Source of the DNA: AEGEAN-183 sp964614345
GTDB lineage: Bacteria > Pseudomonadota > Gammaproteobacteria > Magnimaribacterales > Magnimaribacteraceae
Assembly (NCBI GenBank): GCA_964614345.1
Contig: CAZTLP010000040.1
Coordinates: 1 to 6,889, forward strand
Length of the DNA: 6,889 nt
Direction of reading: 5' to 3'
In this document: positions 1-6,220 of the stretch, in pieces
How the letters are laid out: every line of letters starts with the position of its first letter
Numbering within the stretch: the stretch's first letter is position 1
Program-made: the position numbers and the translations under genes
The notes under the pieces: generated by a model
Databases searched by the model: none
What the model was told of the DNA's origin: nothing
What the model saw: the letters and a program-made list of their open reading frames with translations, nothing else

Positions 1-22
1 TATGATATTTAGTTAAATCAAT

Positions 23-610
23 ATGTTTAGATCCGTAATCAAAACCCTCTTATATTTCTGGGTTTTATTTTTATTTTCGACCCCTGTATTTCCAGATTGG
101 AATTTGGTAAACGAGGAATCTCGAATAAATTTTATTTCAATAAAGGCTTCTGATATAGCTGAAATTCATACATTCAAAGAGCTTTCTGGTAGCGTAAAAG
201 ATAATGGCCAAGCCCAAGTTGTTATTAATCTTTCTAGTTTAGAGACCCTAATACCAATAAGAAATGAAAGAATGGGTAATCTTTTATTTGAAACTAAAGT
301 TTATCCCGTTGCTTCTTTCAAACTAAAGTTAGACTTACAAACTTTTTTATTAACTGAAGTGGGAAAATCTTCAGATGTTACCCTTAGAGGGCTACTAGAA
401 CTTAAAGGCAAACAATTTACTATGCCTGTAAAGATAAGTGTAACTAGATTAAGTGATCAATCTTTCTTAGTTAAAAGTTCTGAACCTCTATTATTAAATG
501 CTGATAGCTTGGGTCTATCTGATGGTATTGAGTCCTTACGGGTAATTGCTGGCCTACCAAGTATAAGTAAATCAGTTCCAGTAACCTTTTCATTAATCTT
601 TCGTCAATAG
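23..610 (+). CDS. YceI-like exported lipocalin-fold protein
   Basis: A 195-residue protein resembling the YceI family, periplasmic proteins with a lipocalin-like beta barrel that bind isoprenoid-type or other lipids. The N-terminus has the form of a signal peptide: basic residues Arg3 and Lys7, then a hydrophobic run to about residue 22. The mature part opens with a Trp and 'SRINF' strand (about 26-37), followed by 'FKELSGSV' (51-58), 'SSLET' (71-75), 'RNERM' (80-84) and 'LFETKVYPVASF' (88-99), the usual YceI order; total length is typical. The cleavage site is unclear because no A-x-A is present. The start is set by an in-frame TAA at 14-16 just upstream and by the signal peptide; no Shine-Dalgarno precedes it. 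A TATGAT at 1-6 could be a -10 box giving a very short leader, but its -35 lies outside the window. It is the first gene of a pair with the SDR, 11 bases apart. The family call is fairly secure; the ligand is unknown. Confidence 0.8.
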   Translation: MFRSVIKTLLYFWVLFLFSTPVFPDWNLVNEESRINFISIKASDIAEIHTFKELSGSVKDNGQAQVVINLSSLETLIPIRNERMGNLLFETKVYPVASFKLKLDLQTFLLTEVGKSSDVTLRGLLELKGKQFTMPVKISVTRLSDQSFLVKSSEPLLLNADSLGLSDGIESLRVIAGLPSISKSVPVTFSLIFRQ

Positions 611-614
611 GAGA
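609..614 (+). promoter_or_regulatory. Ribosome binding site of the SDR gene, overlapping the upstream stop codon
   Basis: AGGAGA shares its first two bases with the TAG stop of the YceI-like gene and sits 7 bases before the SDR ATG. This fixes the SDR start and suggests translational coupling of the two genes within one transcript. Confidence 0.7.
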
Positions 615-621
615 AATTAAA

Positions 622-1401
622 ATGACAGAATTTTCAAATCCAAACTTTTCAATAGATTTAAGCGATCAAGTGGCTTTAGTTACAGGAGCTTCTTCTGGTC
701 TAGGCTATAGATTTGCAAAAGTTTTAGCTAAATGCGGTGCTAAAGTGGCTATTTCGGCTAGGAGAGTTGAAAAATTAGAAGAATTGGCTAAAGAAATTAG
801 GGGAGATGGAGGTATCTGCGAACCTATACCAGTTGATATGGTTGATAGGGAGAGCATAAGAAAAGCAGTGCAAATGACTGAAGACTCTTTAGGTACTATA
901 AATACATTAATTAACAATGCTGGTATACCAGATGCACAATGGGCCATAAAACAATCCGATGAGTTAGTTGATAATGTAATTGATACCAATCTGGTAGGTC
1001 CGTATCTTCTTTCTAATGAAGTAGCTAGAAGGTTAATAGATAAAAAACTTCCAGGCAGAATGGTAAATATTTCTTCTATGGCTGCTTTTAATACTACGCC
1101 ACAATCTGCTGCTTCTCTTTATTCAATAACAAAGGCAAGTGTCGTTAGATTAACTGAAGCATTAGCAACTGAATGGGCCAGGTATAACATAAATGTAAAT
1201 TGTATTGCTCCTGGTTGCTTTTCTTCTGAAATGCTTGATGGAATGTTAGAAAGAATAGGGGATATCAGTCTGGGATTTCCTAGAAAGAGAATATGTGATC
1301 CTGCACAAATGGATTCAACCTTGTTATTCCTAGTGTCGCCTTCTTCTGAGTGCGTAACAGGTACATTTATTAAGATTGATGATGGACAAGGATCCAGATA
1401 G
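622..1401 (+). CDS. Short-chain dehydrogenase/reductase (classical SDR)
   Basis: A 259-residue NAD(P)-dependent oxidoreductase of the classical SDR family, a single Rossmann domain of normal length. Visible motifs are the cofactor loop TGASSGLG (21-28), an Arg pair at 47-48 after the second strand that favours NADP(H), Asp72 near the adenine site, NNAG (98-101), the structural Asn123, the catalytic Ser (151/152), Tyr167 and Lys171 in YSITK, and the Pro-Gly at 197-198. The Ser152-Tyr167 spacing is 15, two more than in FabG, so the loop between them is slightly extended. The C-terminus (VTGTFIKIDDGQGSR) has Asp-Asp-Gly where most members have Asp-Gly-Gly. Translation is probably coupled to the YceI-like gene. 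The substrate cannot be deduced: FabG-like 3-oxoacyl reductase, gluconate or alcohol dehydrogenase activities are all possible. The gene ends 8 bases before the convergent carboxyltransferase gene. Confidence 0.9.
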   Translation: MTEFSNPNFSIDLSDQVALVTGASSGLGYRFAKVLAKCGAKVAISARRVEKLEELAKEIRGDGGICEPIPVDMVDRESIRKAVQMTEDSLGTINTLINNAGIPDAQWAIKQSDELVDNVIDTNLVGPYLLSNEVARRLIDKKLPGRMVNISSMAAFNTTPQSAASLYSITKASVVRLTEALATEWARYNINVNCIAPGCFSSEMLDGMLERIGDISLGFPRKRICDPAQMDSTLLFLVSPSSECVTGTFIKIDDGQGSR

Positions 1402-1409
1402 TTAACGAT

Positions 1410-2765
1410 TTAGAAATTTCGTTCCTTAAAGAAGTTAACAGCAGTATTTGAAAATAGAGTATAAGTTAATAAGCTTTCGGGATTTTCAGATAAGTCAGGG
1501 AGATCGTTTTTACTACAAATAATCTTGAGTTCTTCAGCTATCTCATCCAGTTTCATTTCGTTTTCTTGTTCAGGCGGATCTTCAGAAGCTTTTTTTATAA
1601 TTGCTTCTTTTATTTTTCCAGGTAATTTGCCGTAAGCTCCAAGTACAAGTTTTTTGGTTTCTGAAGTCAGACTTCCATATTTCGAGTTCTCAGTTACATT
1701 CAATAAAGATTGTGCTCCTATTATTTGAGAAACAGGGGTTACTAAGGGAGGGAAACCAAAATCTTCTCGTACTTTGGCGATTTCATCTTTTACTTTCTCT
1801 AATTTATCTTCTTGATTAATAGTTTTTAATTGAGACTCTAAGTTAGATAACATTCCCCCAGGTACTTGCTTAATTAGCATAGTTGAATCTACTCCTTTAA
1901 GAGAGCCTTCAAATTCAGAATATTTTTCTCTTATAACTCTAAAGTAGTCTGCAATTTCTCCCAACAGATTTATATCTAAGCCGAGATCAGCCTCTCGATC
2001 AGAAAACATACTAACCAAAGTTTCAGTAGCTGAGTGACCATAAGTCATACTCATAGAAGAAATAGAAGTATCTATATTATCAATTCCTGCTTCAATGGCT
2101 TTCAAATTTGAGGCAGTAGACATTCCAGTAGTTGCATGGCATTGCATATGTATCGGAATGCTTAATTTATCTTTAAGAGCAGTAACTAATTCAAATGCAT
2201 CATAAGGTTTAAGAATTCCAGCCATATCTTTAATGGCAAAAGAATCAGCACCTGAATCTTCTACTTTTTTTGCATAATCTAACCATGTGTCTAAATTATG
2301 TACTGGGCTAGTGGTGTAGGCCATTGCACCTTGTGCGTGCTTTCCATTCTCTTTAACTTGCTTAATAGAAAATTCAATATTATTAAAGTCGTTCAAAGCA
2401 TCAAAGATCCTAAAAACATCTATACCATTCTCTGCTGCCTTTTGAATGAATAAAGATACGGTGTCATCTGAATAATGCTTATAACCAACGAGGTTTTGAC
2501 CCCTTAAGAGCATTTGCTGTTGAGTATTCGGCATGGCCTTTTTTAATGCTCTAAGTCTCTCCCAAGGATCTTCATTGAGATATCTAATGCATGAATCAAA
2601 AGTTGCTCCGCCCCAGGACTCTATAGACCAGTAACCCACTTGATCTAATTTTTTAGCAATGGGTAACATATCAGCAAGTGTAAATCTTGTTGCTAATAGA
2701 GATTGGTGTCCGTCTCTCAATACAACTTCTGTGACACCTACTTTTTGATTTTTTTTATCTGGCAT
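1410..2765 (-). CDS. Carboxyltransferase subunit, OadA/PycB type, without biotinyl domain
   Basis: A 451-residue cytosolic carboxyltransferase related to oxaloacetate decarboxylase alpha, pyruvate carboxylase subunit B and the 5S subunit of transcarboxylase, which move CO2 between biotin and pyruvate/oxaloacetate. The TIM-barrel domain (about 8-290) shows RDGHQS (17-22, metal ligand Asp18), ESWGGATFD (49-57), LRGQNLVGY (87-95), FRIFDALND (118-126), the lysine expected to be carbamylated, Lys179 in IKDMAG, and PGGM (302-305). The conserved PYC/OADA domain follows (about 320-445). Two things are odd. The protein ends where that domain ends, with no C-terminal biotinyl domain (AMKM), so a separate biotin carrier is needed. 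Also, the usual metal-binding His-x-His reads Gln208-Cys209-His210. The start is supported by the conserved motif at residue 12, though no clear Shine-Dalgarno precedes it. No beta or gamma decarboxylase subunit lies nearby, so pyruvate carboxylation or transcarboxylation is as likely as Na+-pumping decarboxylation. Confidence 0.85.
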   Translation of the reverse strand: MPDKKNQKVGVTEVVLRDGHQSLLATRFTLADMLPIAKKLDQVGYWSIESWGGATFDSCIRYLNEDPWERLRALKKAMPNTQQQMLLRGQNLVGYKHYSDDTVSLFIQKAAENGIDVFRIFDALNDFNNIEFSIKQVKENGKHAQGAMAYTTSPVHNLDTWLDYAKKVEDSGADSFAIKDMAGILKPYDAFELVTALKDKLSIPIHMQCHATTGMSTASNLKAIEAGIDNIDTSISSMSMTYGHSATETLVSMFSDREADLGLDINLLGEIADYFRVIREKYSEFEGSLKGVDSTMLIKQVPGGMLSNLESQLKTINQEDKLEKVKDEIAKVREDFGFPPLVTPVSQIIGAQSLLNVTENSKYGSLTSETKKLVLGAYGKLPGKIKEAIIKKASEDPPEQENEMKLDEIAEELKIICSKNDLPDLSENPESLLTYTLFSNTAVNFFKERNF

Positions 2766-2868
2766 GTTTTGATATAGAAATACTAGGATATACTCTTTTA
2801 AAGCATAAAAAAATACGAAACTAAGATTTCATCATTCTTTAGATTTATAAAAAAAGTAAGAGGTAAAA
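2766..2868. promoter_or_regulatory. Divergent promoter region between the carboxyltransferase gene and glcB
   Basis: This very AT-rich 103-base spacer must hold the start signals for both divergent genes. Toward malate synthase I see TTGATA (2769-2774) and TATACT (2789-2794), good hexamers but only 14 bases apart, so the pairing is doubtful. Toward the carboxyltransferase, TATGCT on the minus strand (2802-2807) is a possible -10 with no good -35. No clear operator palindrome was found. Confidence 0.4.
2858..2863 (+). promoter_or_regulatory. Ribosome binding site of malate synthase G
   Basis: AAGAGG lies 5 bases before the ATG at 2869 and supports that start codon. Confidence 0.65.
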
Positions 2869-5034
2869 ATGACTGAACGAAGTCAATATGGAAATTTACA
2901 GGTCGCAAAAGAGCTGGATAAATTACTGATTGAAGAAATACTTCCAGGCCTAAATATCAGTGAAGAAGAATTCTGGGATACTTTCAATCACATAGTGGAA
3001 GAATTTGTACCCAGGAATAAATCACTTATTAAAGATAGAGAAGATCTACAAAACCAAATAGACCAATGGCACCTAGATAGAAGAGGTCAAAAACATAATC
3101 ACGAGGAATATAAAACTTTTCTTAAAGAGATTGGTTATTGGGTTGAGGGAACAAAAGATTTTCAGATAACTACCTCGGAAGTAGATCCTGAGATAAGTCA
3201 GATAGCAGGACCCCAACTTGTTGTTCCTGTAATGAATGCAAGATTCTCTTTGAATGCCGCTAATGCTAGATGGGGAAGTTTGTACGATGCGTTGTACGGA
3301 ACAGATATGATTTCGGAAGAAGGTGGAGCAGAAAGAGGAGGTGCATATAATCCTGTAAGAGGAGATAAAGTTATAGAGTTTTCAAAATCTTTACTTAACA
3401 AAACTATTCCTTTATCTCAAGGTTCTTATCAAGAAGTAACCTCGTTTCAGATAAATGAAGGTAAGTTGGAAGTTAATCTTTCTGATCAATCAAAAGTTAG
3501 CTTATTGGATACAGAAAAGTTCATTGGTTTTAGAGGGGAGCCTGATAATCCAACAGGAATTCTATTTAAAAACAACAAGTTACATATAGAAATTCAAGTA
3601 GATAGAGAGGACTCAGTTGGGAAGGATGATGCTGCAGGTATAAAAGACATTTTAATTGAATCTGCAGTTACCACTATTCAAGATTTAGAAGACTCTATAG
3701 CAGCAGTTGATGCTGAAGATAAAGCAACGGTTTATAGAAACTGGCTGGGACTCATGAAGGGAGACTTAAAGGAAACTTTTATTAAAGGAGGTTCGGAACT
3801 TACTAGAAAACTAAATCCTGACAGAGAATACAAAGATGCAGCAGGCAAAGAGTTTAAGCTATCTGGTAGAAGTCTTATGTTGGTTAGAAACGTAGGCCAT
3901 CTTATGACTAACCCTGCTATTTTAGATAAAACAGGCGAAGAGATTCCTGAAGGTATTTTAGATGCAATTTTTACTATCTGTATTGCAAAACATGATCTAG
4001 AGGGTAATGGCAGCCTTTCCAATTCCGAAACAGGCAGTGTTTATATTGTTAAGCCTAAGATGCACGGACCCAAAGAAGTGGAGTTTACGTGTGACCTCTT
4101 TGCTGCTATCGAAAAGGGATTAAAACTTAAACCTTTATCAGTGAAGATTGGGATTATGGATGAAGAAAGGCGGACAACAATTAATCTTAAAGAATGTATC
4201 GAAGCTGCAAAGGATAGAGTTATTTTTATTAATACGGGTTTTTTAGACAGAACAGGTGATGAGATTCATACCAGTATGGAAGCAGGGCCGATGGTACCTA
4301 AGGCATTAATGAAACAGCAGCCTTGGATTAATGCCTACGAAGATTGGAATGTTGATAAAGGTTTAGAAACAGGTTTCAAAGGTAGAGCACAGATTGGAAA
4401 AGGAATGTGGCCTATGCCTGATGAAATGCTAGAAATGTATGAAACAAAAACAGTACACCCAGAAGCAGGTGCAAATTGCGCTTGGGTACCTTCACCAACA
4501 GCAGCAACTTTACATGCTTTGCACTATCACCAAGTTTCGGTGTCAGACACACAAGATAAGTTGAAGGAAAGAGCCGAAGCAGATATAGACAGTATATTGA
4601 CTATTCCCTTACTTGAAGACCCAAGCTTACTTACAGATAAAGAAATTCAAAATGAATTGGATAACAATGCTCAAGGAATACTTGGCTATGTAGTTAGGTG
4701 GATAGATCAAGGTGTGGGTTGCTCTAAAGTACCTGATATAAATGATGTAGGTCTGATGGAAGATCGAGCAACTTGTAGAATATCAAGTCAGCATATGGCT
4801 AATTGGCTTCATCATGGTTTATGTACTGAAGAACAGGTTATAGAAACCATGAAGAAAATGGCTTTGGTTGTGGATAAACAAAACGAAGGAGATCCTGATT
4901 ATATTAATATGGCTCCATCTTTTGAGGGTGTAGCTTTTAAGGCAGCTTGCGATTTAGTTCTTCAAGGAAGAATTCAACCAAGTGGCTATACCGAACCTAT
5001 ACTGCATAAACGAAGGTTAGAATTTAAATCTTAA
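2869..5034 (+). CDS. glcB: Malate synthase G
   Basis: A 721-residue monomeric, Mg2+-dependent cytosolic enzyme that condenses glyoxylate with acetyl-CoA to malate. Its length is within a few residues of the E. coli protein (723) and it looks intact. By analogy with the E. coli enzyme, the active-site residues are Arg340 (in LMLVRNVGHLMTNPA), Glu432 and Asp460 as Mg2+ ligands (Asp460 in the signature GFLDRTGDEIHTSMEAGP, 457-474) and the catalytic base Asp632 (in MEDRATCRIS). The N-terminal clasp (LQVAKELD, FW at 35-36, IDQWH) and the AGPQLVVPVMNARFSLNAAN block (113-132) are also typical. An AAGAGG ribosome binding site supports the start. The gene is divergent from the carboxyltransferase gene, and both feed C4 intermediates. 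No isocitrate lyase or glycolate oxidase gene is in view, so the glyoxylate source is open. Its end meets the convergent Rieske oxygenase gene with no spacer. Confidence 0.97.
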   Translation: MTERSQYGNLQVAKELDKLLIEEILPGLNISEEEFWDTFNHIVEEFVPRNKSLIKDREDLQNQIDQWHLDRRGQKHNHEEYKTFLKEIGYWVEGTKDFQITTSEVDPEISQIAGPQLVVPVMNARFSLNAANARWGSLYDALYGTDMISEEGGAERGGAYNPVRGDKVIEFSKSLLNKTIPLSQGSYQEVTSFQINEGKLEVNLSDQSKVSLLDTEKFIGFRGEPDNPTGILFKNNKLHIEIQVDREDSVGKDDAAGIKDILIESAVTTIQDLEDSIAAVDAEDKATVYRNWLGLMKGDLKETFIKGGSELTRKLNPDREYKDAAGKEFKLSGRSLMLVRNVGHLMTNPAILDKTGEEIPEGILDAIFTICIAKHDLEGNGSLSNSETGSVYIVKPKMHGPKEVEFTCDLFAAIEKGLKLKPLSVKIGIMDEERRTTINLKECIEAAKDRVIFINTGFLDRTGDEIHTSMEAGPMVPKALMKQQPWINAYEDWNVDKGLETGFKGRAQIGKGMWPMPDEMLEMYETKTVHPEAGANCAWVPSPTAATLHALHYHQVSVSDTQDKLKERAEADIDSILTIPLLEDPSLLTDKEIQNELDNNAQGILGYVVRWIDQGVGCSKVPDINDVGLMEDRATCRISSQHMANWLHHGLCTEEQVIETMKKMALVVDKQNEGDPDYINMAPSFEGVAFKAACDLVLQGRIQPSGYTEPILHKRRLEFKS

Positions 5035-6046
5035 TCAAAGGCAAAGGGTCTAAGCCTAAAGCTTCNNNNNNNNNNNNNNNNNNNNNNNNNNNNNNNNNNN
5101 NNNNNNNNNNNNNNNNNNNNNNNNNNNNNNNNNNNNNNNNNNNNNNNNNNNNNNNNNNNNNNNNNCGAACCAAAATGATGCCTTCTCCTGAAACATTTAA
5201 AATAATATTAGGGAAAAAGTAATAGACAGGAAAAGCACCTTTACATATATGCCAATTTTCTTCCGGTTCTAATTTCATAGCATCAATATTTCTTGTGCAT
5301 AGAGTTAATCGGGCATTGCGTTTAAAGGTATCAAACATCTGAACGTTGCCATGAAATTCATTGAAAAGTGTATCTTTATGAAGAACGGAAAAATGATAAG
5401 TTTCTCCAAACGTATCAATCGCAAGTTTCCAATTCATTTCAGTTATATATTCTTCTTCATGAGTTAATACTAAATTTTGGAAACCCCAAGCTTCTAGATC
5501 ATCCTTCAATCTTTTGTCGAACAATTTGTCTAAATCTATTTCACCTTTGGGACTAGGGTGTACCCATAAAAAACCATACTTTTCTAAACAAGGTAATTCA
5601 GTTAATCCATAACAAGATTTATCAATCTCACCAAAATGATCAGGCTTTGGGAATCCAATTAATTTTCCAGAATTATTGTAAGTCCAGCCATGAAACGGGC
5701 AGGAAAATTTTACTTTTTTTCCTTTAGCTTCATTTTCTACAATCACTCCTCTGTGTGCGCAGACATTTGCAAAAGCTTTAAAATTTCCTTTTTCATCTCT
5801 AGTAGCTAATAAGGGGATTCCGAAGTCTTCTCTAGTAAAAAAAGTTCCTGGCTCAGGTAAGTCTCCTGTCATCCCAACGATCTGTGGATAATCCTTAAAA
5901 AAGGTGTTCCATTCTTTTTCAAATCTTTCTTCACACGTATAGGTATTCGAAGGGTTTTGAATTATTCCTCCTGCATCAACATTGGTACCAGACTCTTGAT
6001 AACGAATAAGTCCTTTAAGCAACCTAATTTGCTCTTCCCTTAACAT
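5024..6046 (-). CDS. Rieske non-heme iron oxygenase, alpha subunit (interrupted by assembly gap)
   Basis: This is the large subunit of a ring-hydroxylating or demethylating oxygenase, which takes electrons from a reductase and activates O2. The Rieske [2Fe-2S] site is complete: CAHRG (Cys96, His98) and CPFHGW (Cys116, His119). The catalytic domain starts near 195 and shows Glu215-x2-His218-x4-His223, giving the bridging acidic residue and two mononuclear Fe ligands. The third ligand, an Asp about 150 residues further on in naphthalene dioxygenase, is not visible and should lie in the N run. As written the protein is 340 residues, with about 34 codons unknown; relatives are usually near 390-450, so sequence is probably missing. 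The last 13 residues (EALGLDPLPLIKI) assume the gap preserves frame; ends at 5031 or 5056 are also possible. The ATG has no clear Shine-Dalgarno, so the start is moderately supported. No ferredoxin, reductase or beta subunit is adjacent; the substrate is unknown. Confidence 0.85.
   Translation of the reverse strand: MLREEQIRLLKGLIRYQESGTNVDAGGIIQNPSNTYTCEERFEKEWNTFFKDYPQIVGMTGDLPEPGTFFTREDFGIPLLATRDEKGNFKAFANVCAHRGVIVENEAKGKKVKFSCPFHGWTYNNSGKLIGFPKPDHFGEIDKSCYGLTELPCLEKYGFLWVHPSPKGEIDLDKLFDKRLKDDLEAWGFQNLVLTHEEEYITEMNWKLAIDTFGETYHFSVLHKDTLFNEFHGNVQMFDTFKRNARLTLCTRNIDAMKLEPEENWHICKGAFPVYYFFPNIILNVSGEGIILVXXXXXXXXXXXXXXXXXXXXXXXXXXXXXXXXXXEALGLDPLPLIKI
5066..5165. other. Assembly gap, exactly 100 N
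   Basis: The run is exactly 100 unknown bases, a conventional placeholder for a scaffold gap of unestimated size. It lies inside the 3' part of the Rieske oxygenase gene, so the true length and the reading frame across it are unknown. Confidence 0.97.
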
Positions 6047-6092
6047 ATTTATAATTGTATTACTTTTAACTAAAACTGATAAATAAATTGAC

Positions 6093-6098
6093 TATAAT
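6093..6098 (+). promoter_or_regulatory. -10 box of the tRNA-Gly promoter
   Basis: A perfect TATAAT lies 19 bases before the tRNA, which would place the transcript start near 6105. It is followed by a G+C-rich stretch (GCGACC), as often seen in growth-rate-controlled stable RNA promoters. No good -35 is seen at 16-18 bases upstream; the closest, TTAACT at 6066-6071, is 21 bases away. Confidence 0.55.
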
Positions 6099-6117
6099 AG
6101 CGACCACAAATAGTTAT

Positions 6118-6193
6118 GCGAGTGTAGCTCAGTTGATAGAGCGGTTCCTTGCCAAGGAACAGGTCGTGGGTTTGAACCCCATCACTCGCTCCA
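6118..6193 (+). tRNA. tRNA-Gly (anticodon GCC)
   Basis: A complete 76-base cloverleaf with encoded CCA, reading GGC/GGU glycine codons. The acceptor stem is GCGAGTG/CACTCGC (6118-6124 with 6183-6189, all Watson-Crick), with discriminator T6190, as in E. coli tRNA-Gly, and CCA at 6191-6193. The D stem is GCTC/GAGC, the anticodon stem GTTCC/GGAAC with anticodon GCC at 6151-6153, the variable loop AGGTC, and the T stem GTGGG/CCCAT with one G-U pair. The D loop reads AGTTGATA and the T loop TTTGAAC, so position 19 is A and position 56 is U instead of the near-universal G19 and C56. The two bases normally pair with each other at the elbow, and the pair can still form. The gene looks functional. 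It is likely driven by the TATAAT box just upstream and may be transcribed together with the following protein gene. Confidence 0.96.
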
Positions 6194-6220
6194 CCCTTAA
6201 CCTGTGAGGACAAAAAGAGA

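Noticed and set aside
1..16. ATG at position 2 as an earlier start for the YceI-like gene
   Set aside because: It is in frame but is followed by a TAA at 14-16, so it cannot extend the protein.
705..989. Open frame of 94 codons on the minus strand inside the SDR gene
   Set aside because: It lies wholly antisense to a well-supported SDR with all catalytic motifs and has no recognisable domain.
1601..1819. Plus-strand open frame inside the carboxyltransferase gene
   Set aside because: It is the antisense shadow of a conserved coding region; low-complexity hydrophobic translation and no supporting motif.
3198..4022. Two minus-strand open frames (3198-3401 and 3732-4022) inside malate synthase G
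   Set aside because: Both are antisense to the conserved glcB reading frame and have no family resemblance.
5368..5556. Plus-strand open frame inside the Rieske oxygenase gene
   Set aside because: It is antisense to the catalytic domain with the His218/His223 motif and resembles no protein I know.
6088..6116. TTGACT (6088-6093) as a -35 box with TAGTTA (6111-6116) as its -10
   Set aside because: Transcription would then start inside the tRNA; the TATAAT at 6093-6098 fits tRNA expression far better.
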